Shown here in pieces: positions 35,787 to 44,074 of a DNA stretch of 64,000 nt. The stretch comes from Acidiflorens sp963841945 (lineage in GTDB: Bacteria; Acidobacteriota; Terriglobia; Terriglobales; Acidobacteriaceae): assembly GCA_963841945.1 (NCBI GenBank), contig CAWJFC010000016.1:62001-126000 (forward strand), given 5' to 3'. Position 1 is the first letter of the stretch, and the number at the start of each line of letters is the position of its first letter. Made by a program: the position numbers and the translations under genes. Under the pieces are notes generated by a model. The model was given only the letters and a program-made list of their open reading frames with translations. It was not told the origin of the DNA and searched no databases.

Positions 35787-36800
35787 GTGGTGGAAAAAGA
35801 ACAAGAGAAAGCTGACGCGACTCTGGAACTTCTGGCGCGGCCGATTCGCGAACTGGGCTTGCGGCTTGAGGGTTCGCCGGTGGAGCGATTCGTGGCGCAG
35901 CTTTATCGCGAACTGGAAGCCAAGCGGCTTACGAAGTTTCGTCCGGCTTGCTATCTGACGGATGAGTGGGGATGCCCGTCGGGCGAGCCGATTATTGGGA
36001 TTCCGTTTTATCTGGCGAGTGCGGAGCTGGCGCTTTTGGAGAAGCAGGCGAACGACCTGGAAGATGCGCGCGAGATCATGATGTACCTGCGGCACGAGGC
36101 GGGGCACGCATTCACTTACGCGTACAAGCTGCACACGAAGCCGGAATGGAAAGAGATGTTTGGGTCTTTCCGGCGACCGTATCGCGATAACTACCGTCCG
36201 GCGCCATTTTCGCGCGACTATGTGCGGCACCTGCCGGGATGGTACGCGCAGAAGCATCCGGACGAAGACTTTGCCGAAACCTTTGCAGTGTGGCTGACGC
36301 CGCGGTCGAACTGGCGGAAGCGGTATCGCGGGTGGCCTGCGATGGAAAAGCTCAGGTATCTGGACCGGCTGGCGCGGAAGGTGGGAAAAGCTGATCCGCT
36401 ACGTCGCCGCGGTGTGACCGACATTACCGTGGACGATATGGAAATCACGGTGGCGGAGTTCTATCACAGGAACGGGCGAGAGGAAGTTGCGGTGACGGAG
36501 CTGACGCCGGATACGGATTTGCGGGATTTGTTTTCGGTTTCGAAGCGGCGGAAAACGGCGGTGACAGCTGGCGAATTCTTGCATCAGCATCGCAAGCCCC
36601 TGATCGACAAAGTTGCGCAGTGGACGGGAGCGCAGAGGTCACTGATAAAAACCCTGGTCGACAATATCGAGAAACGGGCGGGAGAGCTTGGTCTATGGGC
36701 GGACAAGACGCGGAGCGCAGAGCATCTGGCGGAAGTGACCGCCTATGCGACGGCGCTGGTAATGACTTACGTGGCGAAAGGAAAGTTCATACAGCCGTAG
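35787..36800 (+). CDS. Putative zinc-binding metallopeptidase
   Basis: A 337-residue protein with no signal peptide. The zinc site is MMYLRHEAGHAFTYAYKL (HExxH) at about residue 108, with HPDEDFAETFAVWLTP about 60 residues later supplying the probable third ligand. This arrangement and the flanking RPACYLTDEWGCPSGEPIIG and RRPYRDNYRP blocks fit the 'putative zinc-binding metallopeptidase' family, which is uncharacterised. The start is GTG with AGGA upstream. It is followed 97 bases later by an ATP-grasp ligase in the same direction. The two probably act together on a peptide or amino-acid conjugate, but the substrate is unknown. Confidence 0.75.
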   Translation: MVEKEQEKADATLELLARPIRELGLRLEGSPVERFVAQLYRELEAKRLTKFRPACYLTDEWGCPSGEPIIGIPFYLASAELALLEKQANDLEDAREIMMYLRHEAGHAFTYAYKLHTKPEWKEMFGSFRRPYRDNYRPAPFSRDYVRHLPGWYAQKHPDEDFAETFAVWLTPRSNWRKRYRGWPAMEKLRYLDRLARKVGKADPLRRRGVTDITVDDMEITVAEFYHRNGREEVAVTELTPDTDLRDLFSVSKRRKTAVTAGEFLHQHRKPLIDKVAQWTGAQRSLIKTLVDNIEKRAGELGLWADKTRSAEHLAEVTAYATALVMTYVAKGKFIQP

Positions 36801-36803
36801 AGA

Positions 36804-36855
36804 GGCGGGTCACCGGTTGGCGGTGACCGGTCACGGGGGCGATAGCCGGTGACCG
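36804..36855. repeat. GGTCACCGGT repeat between peptidase and ATP-grasp genes
   Basis: Three alternating copies, GGGTCACCGGTT, GGTGACCGGTCAC and GCCGGTGACCG, forming overlapping inverted repeats. Fills most of the 97-base gap between the two genes. Confidence 0.75.
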
Positions 36856-36897
36856 TAATTGCTGTCCTGACGACAGGAGTTGATGATTGGAGCACCT

Positions 36898-38010
36898 ATG
36901 AAAATTGCGCTGCTTTACGATTTGTGGAATGAAGATCCGGTGGCGGCGGCTGCGAAAGAAGAATCGGCAAATGGGAACGGCGACGGCAATGGCGGCTCGC
37001 GGCGAAATACCAATGCCCGGAAGACCCGCAAGGTCGTGAAGAAAGTTAAGAAAGAGAAGACCGACCGCGAAGAGATTGTCGAGGCTTTGCAGAAGTTGGG
37101 ACACGAGACCTCGCACGTGGAGCTGGATGGGCGTCCGCAGTCGCTGCACGCACTCTCGAAGTGCGATGCCGATCTGCTGTTCAATCTGACCGAATCGTTC
37201 GACGGTGACGATACGAAGGAGATGAATGTTGTCGCGTATGTCGACCTACTCGGACTGCGCTATACCGGGGCGGGTCCACACGCAATTTTTCTCTCGCAGG
37301 ATAAATCGATTGCGAAGAAGATATTCGCGTTTCATGGCATTAAGACGCCGTTTTTTGCGCTCTCGTATCGTGGACATATCGAACACGCGCACGACATTTC
37401 TTTTCCGCTGATTGTTAAGCCGGCATGGGAAGATGGATCGATCGGCATCGACGCGGGCGCAGTTGTGACCAACGTTCGGGAGATGATGCAGAGGATTGAG
37501 TACATCCAGGATGAGTTCGATTCGCCGGCGCTGATCGAGGAGTATATCGAGGGACGAGAGATTTATGCGGGCGTGCTTGGGAACTATGACAATGCACAGG
37601 TGCTGCCGCTGGTGGAGCTCGATCTATCGCGGCTTCCCGAGGGCACCCCGAAGATCGCCAGCTACGATGTGAAGTTTGAGAAGAACACCGAGGCTTACAA
37701 GCTGACGAAATCGGCGGTTGCGAATGATCTGGACGATGCGACGACGAAGCGTCTCTCGGAGACAGCGCTGGCGGCCTACCGCGCGCTGAAGCTGCGCGAT
37801 TACGGAAGGATCGATATGCGGCTGTCGCCGAATGGCGATGTGTATGTGATCGAGGCGAATCCGAATCCGTGGCTGGCAAGCCGACAGGAGTTCGCCATGG
37901 CGGCGAAAGCGGCCGGTCTTTCTTATACGGAGATGATCGGGATGATCGTGGATCTGGCCATGAGCCGGTATGTGAATTCGACCTTGGCGAATGCGGCCGT
38001 AATGCGGTAG
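36898..38010 (+). CDS. ATP-grasp ligase, D-alanine-D-alanine ligase-like
   Basis: A 370-residue ATP-grasp enzyme. MKIALLYDLWNEDPVA starts the N-terminal fold. A Lys/Asn/Gly-rich insert of about 35 residues (NGNGDGNGGSRRNTNARKTR) follows the first strand, which is unusual. Then ADLLFNLTESFDGDDTKEMN, YTGAGPHAIFLSQDKSIAKK, FPLIVKPAWEDGSIGIDAGA (ATP lysine and Gly loop), LIEEYIEGREIYAGVLGN, DYGRIDMRLSPNGDVYVIEA and NPNPWLASRQEF give the complete metal and ATP sites. By fold it forms an amide bond between a carboxylate and an amine. The C-terminal NPNPWL differs from true Ddl (NTxPGxT), so cell-wall D-Ala-D-Ala synthesis is unlikely. Start ATG with GGAG five bases upstream. Paired with the metallopeptidase upstream. 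Confidence 0.82.
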   Translation: MKIALLYDLWNEDPVAAAAKEESANGNGDGNGGSRRNTNARKTRKVVKKVKKEKTDREEIVEALQKLGHETSHVELDGRPQSLHALSKCDADLLFNLTESFDGDDTKEMNVVAYVDLLGLRYTGAGPHAIFLSQDKSIAKKIFAFHGIKTPFFALSYRGHIEHAHDISFPLIVKPAWEDGSIGIDAGAVVTNVREMMQRIEYIQDEFDSPALIEEYIEGREIYAGVLGNYDNAQVLPLVELDLSRLPEGTPKIASYDVKFEKNTEAYKLTKSAVANDLDDATTKRLSETALAAYRALKLRDYGRIDMRLSPNGDVYVIEANPNPWLASRQEFAMAAKAAGLSYTEMIGMIVDLAMSRYVNSTLANAAVMR

Positions 38011-38189
38011 CAATTCGCCACGCTGTGAAATCTATTTTTTGCCTTCCCTTCCCTTCTGGCTATTTCTGCCACCACTTACGATTTGACAATAGTTTTACAA
38101 GTGGACAGGGCGATCCTCCCGGAAATCGAGTAGACTTCGCGTTCTACGGATGCGACCAGTCGAAACCACAGAAATACCGGAGGAAACTC

Positions 38190-39542
38190 ATGCAACTGAC
38201 TAAGATTACGGGACGGCTGCCTCTCTTTGCTTTCATTATGCTGATGTGTGCATCCAGTCATGCGGCTGCGCAGGCTGGGTCTCTCGATCCGACATTTGGC
38301 AACAAGGGTGTGGCAACGGCTCCAATGGGAGCTAAAGCGATAGCCATTCAGAGCGACGGCAAGATCGTGGTCGCGGGCGCCGGCGTATCAAACAGTCAGT
38401 TTTTCGACACTCTGCTTCGGCTGAACACCGACGGCTCGCTCGATACGACGTTCGGTTCGGGTGGCATCGCATATCTCACGCCTCCCGGCGCGGGATCCGC
38501 TCCCCTTGGGTTTTTCGCATTGGCGATCCAACCGAATGGCGAGATCGTCGCGGCGGGGGCCACACAAACGGAGCAGGGAGGGTACACGAACTTTGTGCAG
38601 GTGGCGCTGGTCGAGAGCAATGGCAGTCTGGACACCTCGTTCGGCAGTGGGGGCTTTACGGCGCCTAATATGATTGCGTTCACGCCCTACAACGTTACGG
38701 GTACGGAGGCTTTGGCGCTGGCGCTGGAGAGTAATGGGTCGATTCTGGTGGCGACGAGCTATTCGAATCTGCTGGTGCGGTTTACGAGCAGCGGGCAGCT
38801 AGACACGACGTTTGGCAACGGGGGAATCGTGAACCTGGCGAATCAGGGTCCGAACACCTCTTTTGCGCCGACGCAAATTGCGCTGGAAAAGAACGGAAAG
38901 ATACTGGTCACCTCGGGCGGTGTTGCGCCAGCCCCGCTAGTACAGGCGGGCACGATCAGCCGCTACAACATCAACGGCTCGCTGGATGCGACATTCGGGG
39001 CAGGAGGAACGGCTGCATGCGTGGCGTCGGCTTCGGCGCTCCTGGTGCAAAGCAACGGCAAAATCGTGGTTGCGGGATCGCTCACGAGCAAGCTCAATGC
39101 GCCACCAGCGGGCAACGACGTCGGATTCGGAGTGGTGCGCTACAACTCGAGCGGCATCCTTGACAAGAGTTTTGGCAGCGGCGGAGTGGCGGTTGCGGAT
39201 TTCGGGACAAGTGCGCCGCTTTCGGGTGCCTTCGCTGTCGCTATTCAAGCGAACGATGAAATCGTTGCCGGCGGCGCAGCAGCACAGGGTGCGCTCAATG
39301 AGAGCTTCGACTCAGCTTTCGCCCTGGCGCGGTTCACTGGCGCCGGTGCGTTGGACACCTCTTTCGGGTCCGGGGGACTCGTCACCACGACCCTGGTAAG
39401 TGGCAGCTCGAACGTGTATTCGTATGTGACGGGGTTGGCGATCCAGACCGATGGCAAGATCGTGGCGGCCGGTAATACCGCAGTGGATCAGGGATTCGGC
39501 AGCGGAACCGGCGCGTACGTGGTGCGATATCTGGCGCAGTAA
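38190..39542 (+). CDS. Secreted delta-60 repeat (beta-propeller) protein
   Basis: A 450-residue exported protein: signal peptide PLFAFIMLMCASSHAAAQAG, then about seven delta-60 repeats. Each pairs GSLDTTFGSGG-type and SDGKIVVAGAG-type motifs (SLDPTFGNKG, GSLDTSFGSGG, GQLDTTFGNGG, GSLDATFGAGG, GILDKSFGSGG, GALDTSFGSGG). These repeats (DUF5122) form a beta-propeller. They occur in secreted and surface proteins of unknown function. The frame is open back to 37869 over the end of the ATP-grasp gene, but the ATG at 38190 has GGAGG seven bases upstream and starts the signal peptide. Confidence 0.88.
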   Translation: MQLTKITGRLPLFAFIMLMCASSHAAAQAGSLDPTFGNKGVATAPMGAKAIAIQSDGKIVVAGAGVSNSQFFDTLLRLNTDGSLDTTFGSGGIAYLTPPGAGSAPLGFFALAIQPNGEIVAAGATQTEQGGYTNFVQVALVESNGSLDTSFGSGGFTAPNMIAFTPYNVTGTEALALALESNGSILVATSYSNLLVRFTSSGQLDTTFGNGGIVNLANQGPNTSFAPTQIALEKNGKILVTSGGVAPAPLVQAGTISRYNINGSLDATFGAGGTAACVASASALLVQSNGKIVVAGSLTSKLNAPPAGNDVGFGVVRYNSSGILDKSFGSGGVAVADFGTSAPLSGAFAVAIQANDEIVAGGAAAQGALNESFDSAFALARFTGAGALDTSFGSGGLVTTTLVSGSSNVYSYVTGLAIQTDGKIVAAGNTAVDQGFGSGTGAYVVRYLAQ

Positions 39543-39559
39543 CAATCCGCTCGTAATAA

Positions 39560-41272
39560 TCAGCTCGTGACGGTTGTCCCTGCAGGCGTGAGGCCTTCGT
39601 ATACCTCTTCGGCCCGACGCAGAGCGGTTTGTACGTTCTCGCAGATGTTTTCTTTTCCGACCAGTTCTTCGAATCCGGTCTGCTGAATCAGGCGGAGGGG
39701 TTGCTCGAGCGCGCCGCAGAGGATGAGTTCGCGTCCGCTTGCCTTAAGCGTACGGGCGGCTTCTTCGAGCGCGAAGATGCCCGTGGCATCGAGGGCGGTC
39801 ATGTTGCGAAGGCGAAGGATAACTACCGGGGGAAGTGTGTGGATGTTTTCTGTGACTACGGCGAGCTTGTCGGTGGCGCCGAACAGGAATGGGCCGTGGA
39901 TACGGAAGATGGTGGCGTAGTAGGGAATGTCTTTGTCTTGCAGGATGTGGACGCGGCCGTCTTCGACGTAGTCATCGGTGACCTGCGAAACGGTGGTGGT
40001 GGCGGCAACGCGGCTGATGAAGAGGAGCGCGGCCAGGATCATGCCGGCCTGAACAGCCACGGTAAGGTCGGCGAAGACGGTGAGTGCGAAGGTGACCAGC
40101 CAGACGCTGACGTCGGTTTTGGTGAGTTTGAGGAGCGCGGGAATCTCGAGCCATTCGCCCATGTTGTAAGAGACAACCATGAGGATACCGGCGAGGACGG
40201 CCATGGGTACAAAGCGAACCCAGTGCGACGCGAACAAAACAATGGAGAGCAGGGTGAGCGAGTGAATCATTCCCGCGACAGGGGATTGGGCGCCGGCGCG
40301 AATGTTGGTGGCAGTGCGCGCGATGGCTCCGGTGGCGGGAAGGCCGCCGAACATCGGGGAAACGACGTTGGCAACGCCTTGCGCGACGAGTTCGACGTTG
40401 GGATTGTGGCGGTCATTCGACATGCGGTCGGAGACTACCGCGGACATCAGGGATTCGATTGCGCCGAGCATGGCTACGGTGAGTGCGGGGCCGAGCAGGC
40501 CATGGATCAACTCGGGCCGGAAGTTGGGAATCTGAAAATGCGGGAGGCCGCTCGGGATGCCGCCGAAGCGACTGCCGATAGTTTCGACTGGCAGTTTGAA
40601 CACTTCGACAACGATGGTGCCGAGGACCATGGCGACGATGGCGCCGGGGATACGAACTGAGATACCTCGGCAGACGACGATGATAGCAACCGTACCGGCG
40701 GCGAGCAGGGTGGCTTCGATCGAGATGGTGTGGAAGCTCTGAGCGAGAGCTTCGATGCGCTGCCAGAAAATGCCCGGGACTTTTTCAAGCTTGAGGCCAA
40801 AGAAGTCCTTTACCTGCGTGCTGGCGATGAGGATAGCGATCCCGTTGGTAAATCCGATGACAATGGGGCGAGGAATAAATTTTACGGCGGTGCCCATGCC
40901 GGTGAGGCCCATGATTACGAGGATGACGCCAGCCATGACCGTGCACATAAACAAGCCGTCGACGCCGTGAGCGGCAACAATTCCTGCGACAACGACTACG
41001 AAGGCACCGGTCGGGCCACCGATTTGTGTTTTCGAGCCGCCGAGGAGCGAAATCAGGAAGCCGGTGACGATGGCGCAGTAGATTCCGGCTTGCGGCGTCA
41101 GGCCCGAGGCGATGGAGAATGCCATCGCGAGCGGGAGAGCAACCAGGCCGACAGTGATTCCCGCAATTATGTCGTGGAGAAATTTTTTGCCGTCGTAGTC
41201 GCGGAGGCAGAGCACGGACTTTGGAAGCCATTCGTCCGGCAGGAGGGATCCAATGGAGAAAGCGCGAGCCAT
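39560..41272 (-). CDS. SulP family anion transporter with STAS domain
   Basis: A 570-residue SulP/SLC26-type inner-membrane transporter. DIIAGITVGLVALPLAMAFS with YCAIVTGFLISLLGGSKTQI and GPTGAFVVVVAGI are the first conserved helices. The C-terminal STAS domain has VVILRLRNMTALDATGIFAL (conserved D-x-T/S-G) and EQPLRLIQQTGFEELVGKEN. Members carry sulfate, bicarbonate or other anions, often with Na+ or H+. The frame is open to 41434, but I start at ATG 41272 (MARAFSIGSLLPDEW), because the upstream part is repeat-derived DNA. It is convergent with the delta-60 gene. Confidence 0.9.
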   Translation of the reverse strand: MARAFSIGSLLPDEWLPKSVLCLRDYDGKKFLHDIIAGITVGLVALPLAMAFSIASGLTPQAGIYCAIVTGFLISLLGGSKTQIGGPTGAFVVVVAGIVAAHGVDGLFMCTVMAGVILVIMGLTGMGTAVKFIPRPIVIGFTNGIAILIASTQVKDFFGLKLEKVPGIFWQRIEALAQSFHTISIEATLLAAGTVAIIVVCRGISVRIPGAIVAMVLGTIVVEVFKLPVETIGSRFGGIPSGLPHFQIPNFRPELIHGLLGPALTVAMLGAIESLMSAVVSDRMSNDRHNPNVELVAQGVANVVSPMFGGLPATGAIARTATNIRAGAQSPVAGMIHSLTLLSIVLFASHWVRFVPMAVLAGILMVVSYNMGEWLEIPALLKLTKTDVSVWLVTFALTVFADLTVAVQAGMILAALLFISRVAATTTVSQVTDDYVEDGRVHILQDKDIPYYATIFRIHGPFLFGATDKLAVVTENIHTLPPVVILRLRNMTALDATGIFALEEAARTLKASGRELILCGALEQPLRLIQQTGFEELVGKENICENVQTALRRAEEVYEGLTPAGTTVTS

Positions 41273-41350
41273 GATAGTAGCAATTATGGCAGGGGTAATT
41301 TGAGTGTGCGTGTGACGGCGGACACGTAGGTAACCACAAAGAAATCGCAC
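41273..41350. repeat. Repeat-type DNA upstream of the SulP gene
   Basis: Contains GTAACCACAAAGAAATCGCA followed by CAAAGG, a variant of the ACCACAGAGxCACAGAG family seen at 13118 and 47351. A CATAAT-like -10 for the SulP gene (minus strand) may lie in it, but there is no good -35. Confidence 0.4.
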
Positions 41351-41381
41351 AAAGGAAAAGGCTGCCTCGAATTCGGCAGCC
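41351..41381 (-). terminator. Rho-independent terminator of glnA
   Basis: On the minus strand GGCTGCC-N8-GGCAGCC followed by TTTTCCTTT, 60 bases after the glnA stop. A seven-base GC stem with a following T-run is the standard intrinsic terminator form. Confidence 0.7.
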
Positions 41382-41400
41382 GTCCTGCGTTCAAAAGCAA

Positions 41401-41422
41401 GCGCGGACGGGAGTGTCCGCGC
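41401..41422. repeat. GCGCGGAC-N6-GTCCGCGC palindrome after glnA
   Basis: GCGCGGAC-GGGAGT-GTCCGCGC, an 8-bp perfect stem, followed by CACACGTTT. A second copy, CGCGGA-N8-TCCGCG then CTACACGTT, lies at 54811-54830 just after rsmH. Both are placed just downstream of genes, so they may double as terminators. Confidence 0.7.
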
Positions 41423-41440
41423 CACACGTTTCAAATCTTT

Positions 41441-42871
41441 CTAGAACAGATTCCACAAATACTGGTTGTAAACATCGTGATGATATTGCACCTCCGGCGC
41501 CTTTACGAAGGTACCGAGCAGGTGCGGACAGCGATCGGCTGAGGCTTGCTTCAGGTCGGCGTAGCGGCCTTTTACGTCCTCGCCTAGGAGCTTCGACGTC
41601 CAGTCTGCTTTGCGGAAGTCTTCGAGAGCCGTATAGATGTTATCGGGCAGATAGCGCTCGGCCTGGCGGAGATTCTTGATCTTCGCAGTGGTGCCTTCGA
41701 GCCCGGTCTTGAAGATCGAGAGCATGACGAGGTAAGGATTGGAATCAGGCGCGACGGAGCGAACTTCGACGCGCATGCTGCGCTCGTTGCCGATTGGAAT
41801 GCGAATCATGGAGCCACGATCGACCGGCGAGGCCTTGATCTGGTTGGGCGCTTCAAAGTGCGGATCGAGACGGCGATAGGCGTTGACGCTTGGATTGAGC
41901 AGCAGGCAAATGTCATTGCCGTGGGTGAGAATGCGATCGAGAAATTCGTAGCCGAATTTGCTGAGCTTCTCTTCGCCTTTCGGATCCCAGAAAATATTCT
42001 TGCCGCCTTTGCTGATGGAGACATTGGTATGCATGCCGCTGCCGTTGACGCCGACTACCGGCTTGGGCAGGAAACAGGCTGTCAGATCCATGTTGCGCGC
42101 GACCTGGCGGCAGATAAGTTTGTAGAGTTGGATGTGGTCGGCGGCCGCGACTACCTCGGCGTAGTTATAGTTGATTTCAAACTGCGAGGGCGCGACCTCG
42201 GGGTGATCCTTTTCGTTCTGGAAACCCATGGCGCGTTGCACTTCGGCGGTAGTGTCGATGAAAGTACGCAGCGGATCGCCGGGGAGCGAGTGATAGTAGC
42301 CGCCGGTGTTGACGTATTCGAACTTTAACGTTTCGTGATAGGTACGTTCGGCGTCGGCGCCTTTGAAGAGGAAGCCCTCGATTTCGTTGGCAGCGTTGAG
42401 CGTGTAGCCGTTCTTTTTGAACTGACCCTCGGCGAAAGTTTTGAGGACGCCGCGCATGTCGGCGGAGTAGGGCTCGCCGCCCTTGTCGATGACTTCACCG
42501 AAGACAAGAACCTTGCCGGGACCAAAAACGTCGGCGGGAGCCCAGTAGAATGCGGCCCAATCAATACCGAGGCGGAGATCGCTTTCACGCTGGGCGGTGA
42601 AACCGCGGATGGAAGAGCCATCAAAGGTCAGGTTGTCATAGCTCTTGATCAGGAACTTCTTGTCGTAGTCGAGCATGTGCAGACGGCCTTCAAGGTCGCT
42701 GAACAAAACGGTCACGGCCTTGATGCGGCCTTCGTCGGCGAGATATTTCAGCCGCTCTTCCTGGATCTTGCCCGGAGAGACGCGGTCGAGGCGCTGCTTC
42801 TTCGCCTTGAGATTCATTTCTTCGAGTTCGTCGTAGGGGATCGCTAGAAAGTTGCGCAGTTCAGTTGACAT
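41441..42871 (-). CDS. glnA: Glutamine synthetase
   Basis: A 476-residue class I glutamine synthetase that makes glutamine from glutamate, ammonia and ATP. Signatures are LTFDGSSIRGF, EIEGFLF, VAPSQFEINYNYAEVVAAAD, VVGVNGSGMHTNVSISKGGK (ATP loop) and RIPIGNERSMRVEVRSVAPD. The C-terminus has RYLPDNIYTALEDFRKADWT where the adenylylated tyrosine loop (NLYDLPPEE) of GSI-beta enzymes would be. I therefore expect no adenylylation control. The ribosome site is GGAGAGG. A perfect palindrome lies 16 bases upstream of the start, likely an operator, and a terminator follows. It is not linked to glnB, glnD or nitrogen regulators. Confidence 0.93.
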   Translation of the reverse strand: MSTELRNFLAIPYDELEEMNLKAKKQRLDRVSPGKIQEERLKYLADEGRIKAVTVLFSDLEGRLHMLDYDKKFLIKSYDNLTFDGSSIRGFTAQRESDLRLGIDWAAFYWAPADVFGPGKVLVFGEVIDKGGEPYSADMRGVLKTFAEGQFKKNGYTLNAANEIEGFLFKGADAERTYHETLKFEYVNTGGYYHSLPGDPLRTFIDTTAEVQRAMGFQNEKDHPEVAPSQFEINYNYAEVVAAADHIQLYKLICRQVARNMDLTACFLPKPVVGVNGSGMHTNVSISKGGKNIFWDPKGEEKLSKFGYEFLDRILTHGNDICLLLNPSVNAYRRLDPHFEAPNQIKASPVDRGSMIRIPIGNERSMRVEVRSVAPDSNPYLVMLSIFKTGLEGTTAKIKNLRQAERYLPDNIYTALEDFRKADWTSKLLGEDVKGRYADLKQASADRCPHLLGTFVKAPEVQYHHDVYNQYLWNLF

Positions 42872-42886
42872 GCCTCTCCTCTTTTA

Positions 42887-42899
42887 AGAACAGTGTTCT
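42887..42899. promoter_or_regulatory. Operator-like palindrome in the glnA leader
   Basis: AGAACA-G-TGTTCT, a perfect 6+1+6 inverted repeat extended to imperfect TAAGAACA/TGTTCTAA, ending 16 bases before the glnA start codon. It resembles a dimeric-repressor operator and sits where binding would block transcription or initiation. It is not a GlnR (TGTNAN7TNACA) or LexA site, so the regulator is unknown. Confidence 0.5.
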
Positions 42900-43207
42900 A
42901 AGAAATTTTGGTGCAAAACAAAGCTGCCAACAGCAGCAAGGAGCCCGGAAATCAATTTGGCATTGAGATGAACATATTAAGGTAGCGCGGCGGGGGAAAG
43001 GAGACAAATAGAAATCGATTATGGAGGGGATTCGAGAGCTTTATTGCCGAAAAATGCAGCGATCATGGTGCAATTTGAGCGAGAATGATCGCGTCATCGG
43101 ATGATCGGCGCACTGCGCGATCCGTTTATGGTGACAATTTTGCCGCGGGTACGGGTGTTCATGTGATGCTGGGTATCCGTGAAATAATTGGCGTCGAGGA
43201 AGCGAAT
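42900..43207. other. Intergenic region between divergent glnA and Cys-cluster gene
   Basis: 308 bases. Contains an inverted repeat GCGATCAT/ATGATCGC (43059-43066 and 43085-43092) with a third GATGATCGG copy at about 43099. A frame open from 43085 leads into the Cys-cluster gene, but its codons before 43208 look non-coding. Confidence 0.4.
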
Positions 43208-43915
43208 GTGAGTTGTGCGATTTGTGGGGTGCGGAAAGAGAAGCGATTTTGTCCGGCAGTGCATGGGCGGATCTGCGCGCAGTGCTGCGGGGAACAGCGT
43301 GAGATCACGCTGGACTGTCCGAGCGAGTGTGTTTATCTTTTGCAGGCACGACAGCAGGCCTGGGAGCACGAGAAGCCGCGCGACGCGACGGAACTGGACC
43401 GGGCCGCGATGTTTCCGGACGTTGAGATTGGAGAGCAGTTTCTTTACGAGCGCGAGGAATTGATCCTTGGGCTTAGTTTCGCTTTGTCGAAAGCAGCACG
43501 AAATGGAGCAGGACTGGGAGCTTCGCTGGACGGCTCGGTTGGGAATCGATGGTTGACCGATCGCGATTTGATTGGGGCGCTTGGTTCGCTGGCGGAGAGC
43601 TACCGGACTCTGGTGCAGTCAAATTTGATCTATGAGCAGGCGACGGCCAATTTGGTGCAACAACAGGTGGCGCGTGAAGTGGAGACGATGGTGAAGGAAT
43701 TTCGCGAAGCTGAGGTAAAGCATTTAGGCTATTCGCGGCTGCGCGATTCGGAGGTTTTGAAGGCGCTCGTGTTTTTGTTGCGGATGGGAATTTCGCGGAC
43801 GTCGGGGCGGGCTAAGTCGCGAGCGTTTGTGGATTTCTTGTCCGCTCAGTTTCCCGAGAAGAGCAACAGTATCGCGGCACGGGAGGATGGAGCGGCACGG
43901 ATTATTGTCCCTTGA
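43208..43915 (+). CDS. Cys-cluster (zinc-binding) protein of unknown function
   Basis: A 235-residue protein whose N-terminus is a compact Cys cluster: MSCAICGVRKEKRFCPAVHG, then RICAQCCGEQREITLDCPSE and CVYL. The eight or so cysteines would bind one or two zinc ions. The remainder is helical (LILGLSFALSKAARNGAG; LAESYRTLVQSNLIYEQATA; LRDSEVLKALVFLLRMG). The frame opens at 43085, but GTG 43208 has GAGGA seven bases upstream and starts exactly at the Cys cluster. I recall this family as widespread in Acidobacteria and without known function. Divergent from glnA. Confidence 0.7.
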   Translation: MSCAICGVRKEKRFCPAVHGRICAQCCGEQREITLDCPSECVYLLQARQQAWEHEKPRDATELDRAAMFPDVEIGEQFLYEREELILGLSFALSKAARNGAGLGASLDGSVGNRWLTDRDLIGALGSLAESYRTLVQSNLIYEQATANLVQQQVAREVETMVKEFREAEVKHLGYSRLRDSEVLKALVFLLRMGISRTSGRAKSRAFVDFLSAQFPEKSNSIAAREDGAARIIVP

Positions 43916-44074
43916 ATCTCTGACTTGCATAACTTTCGTCGACCCTGCTTTGTTACTAACCGAGTAAGCCGCTGTTGCAATTTACAAAATAAAAGTCTGC
44001 AACTCAGGGTAACCTGTGGTAGATTTCTCCCTCCGCTTTCTTCCTCACTAAAAACTTCATAGAAGGAGTGCGTC

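Noticed and set aside
37869..38189. N-terminal extension of the delta-60 protein into the ATP-grasp gene
   Set aside because: The ATG at 38190 has a GGAGG and a signal peptide; the extension is just the absence of stops in another frame.
39629..40660. Plus-strand open frame of 343 codons
   Set aside because: Antisense to the SulP transporter; shows only the Glu/Asp/Gly-rich composition expected from such shadows.
42872..42960. Sigma-54-like promoter (TGGCA...TTGCA) upstream of glnA
   Set aside because: TGGCA and TTGCA are present on the minus strand, but the GG-GC distance is two bases too long; sigma-54 promoters do not tolerate this.
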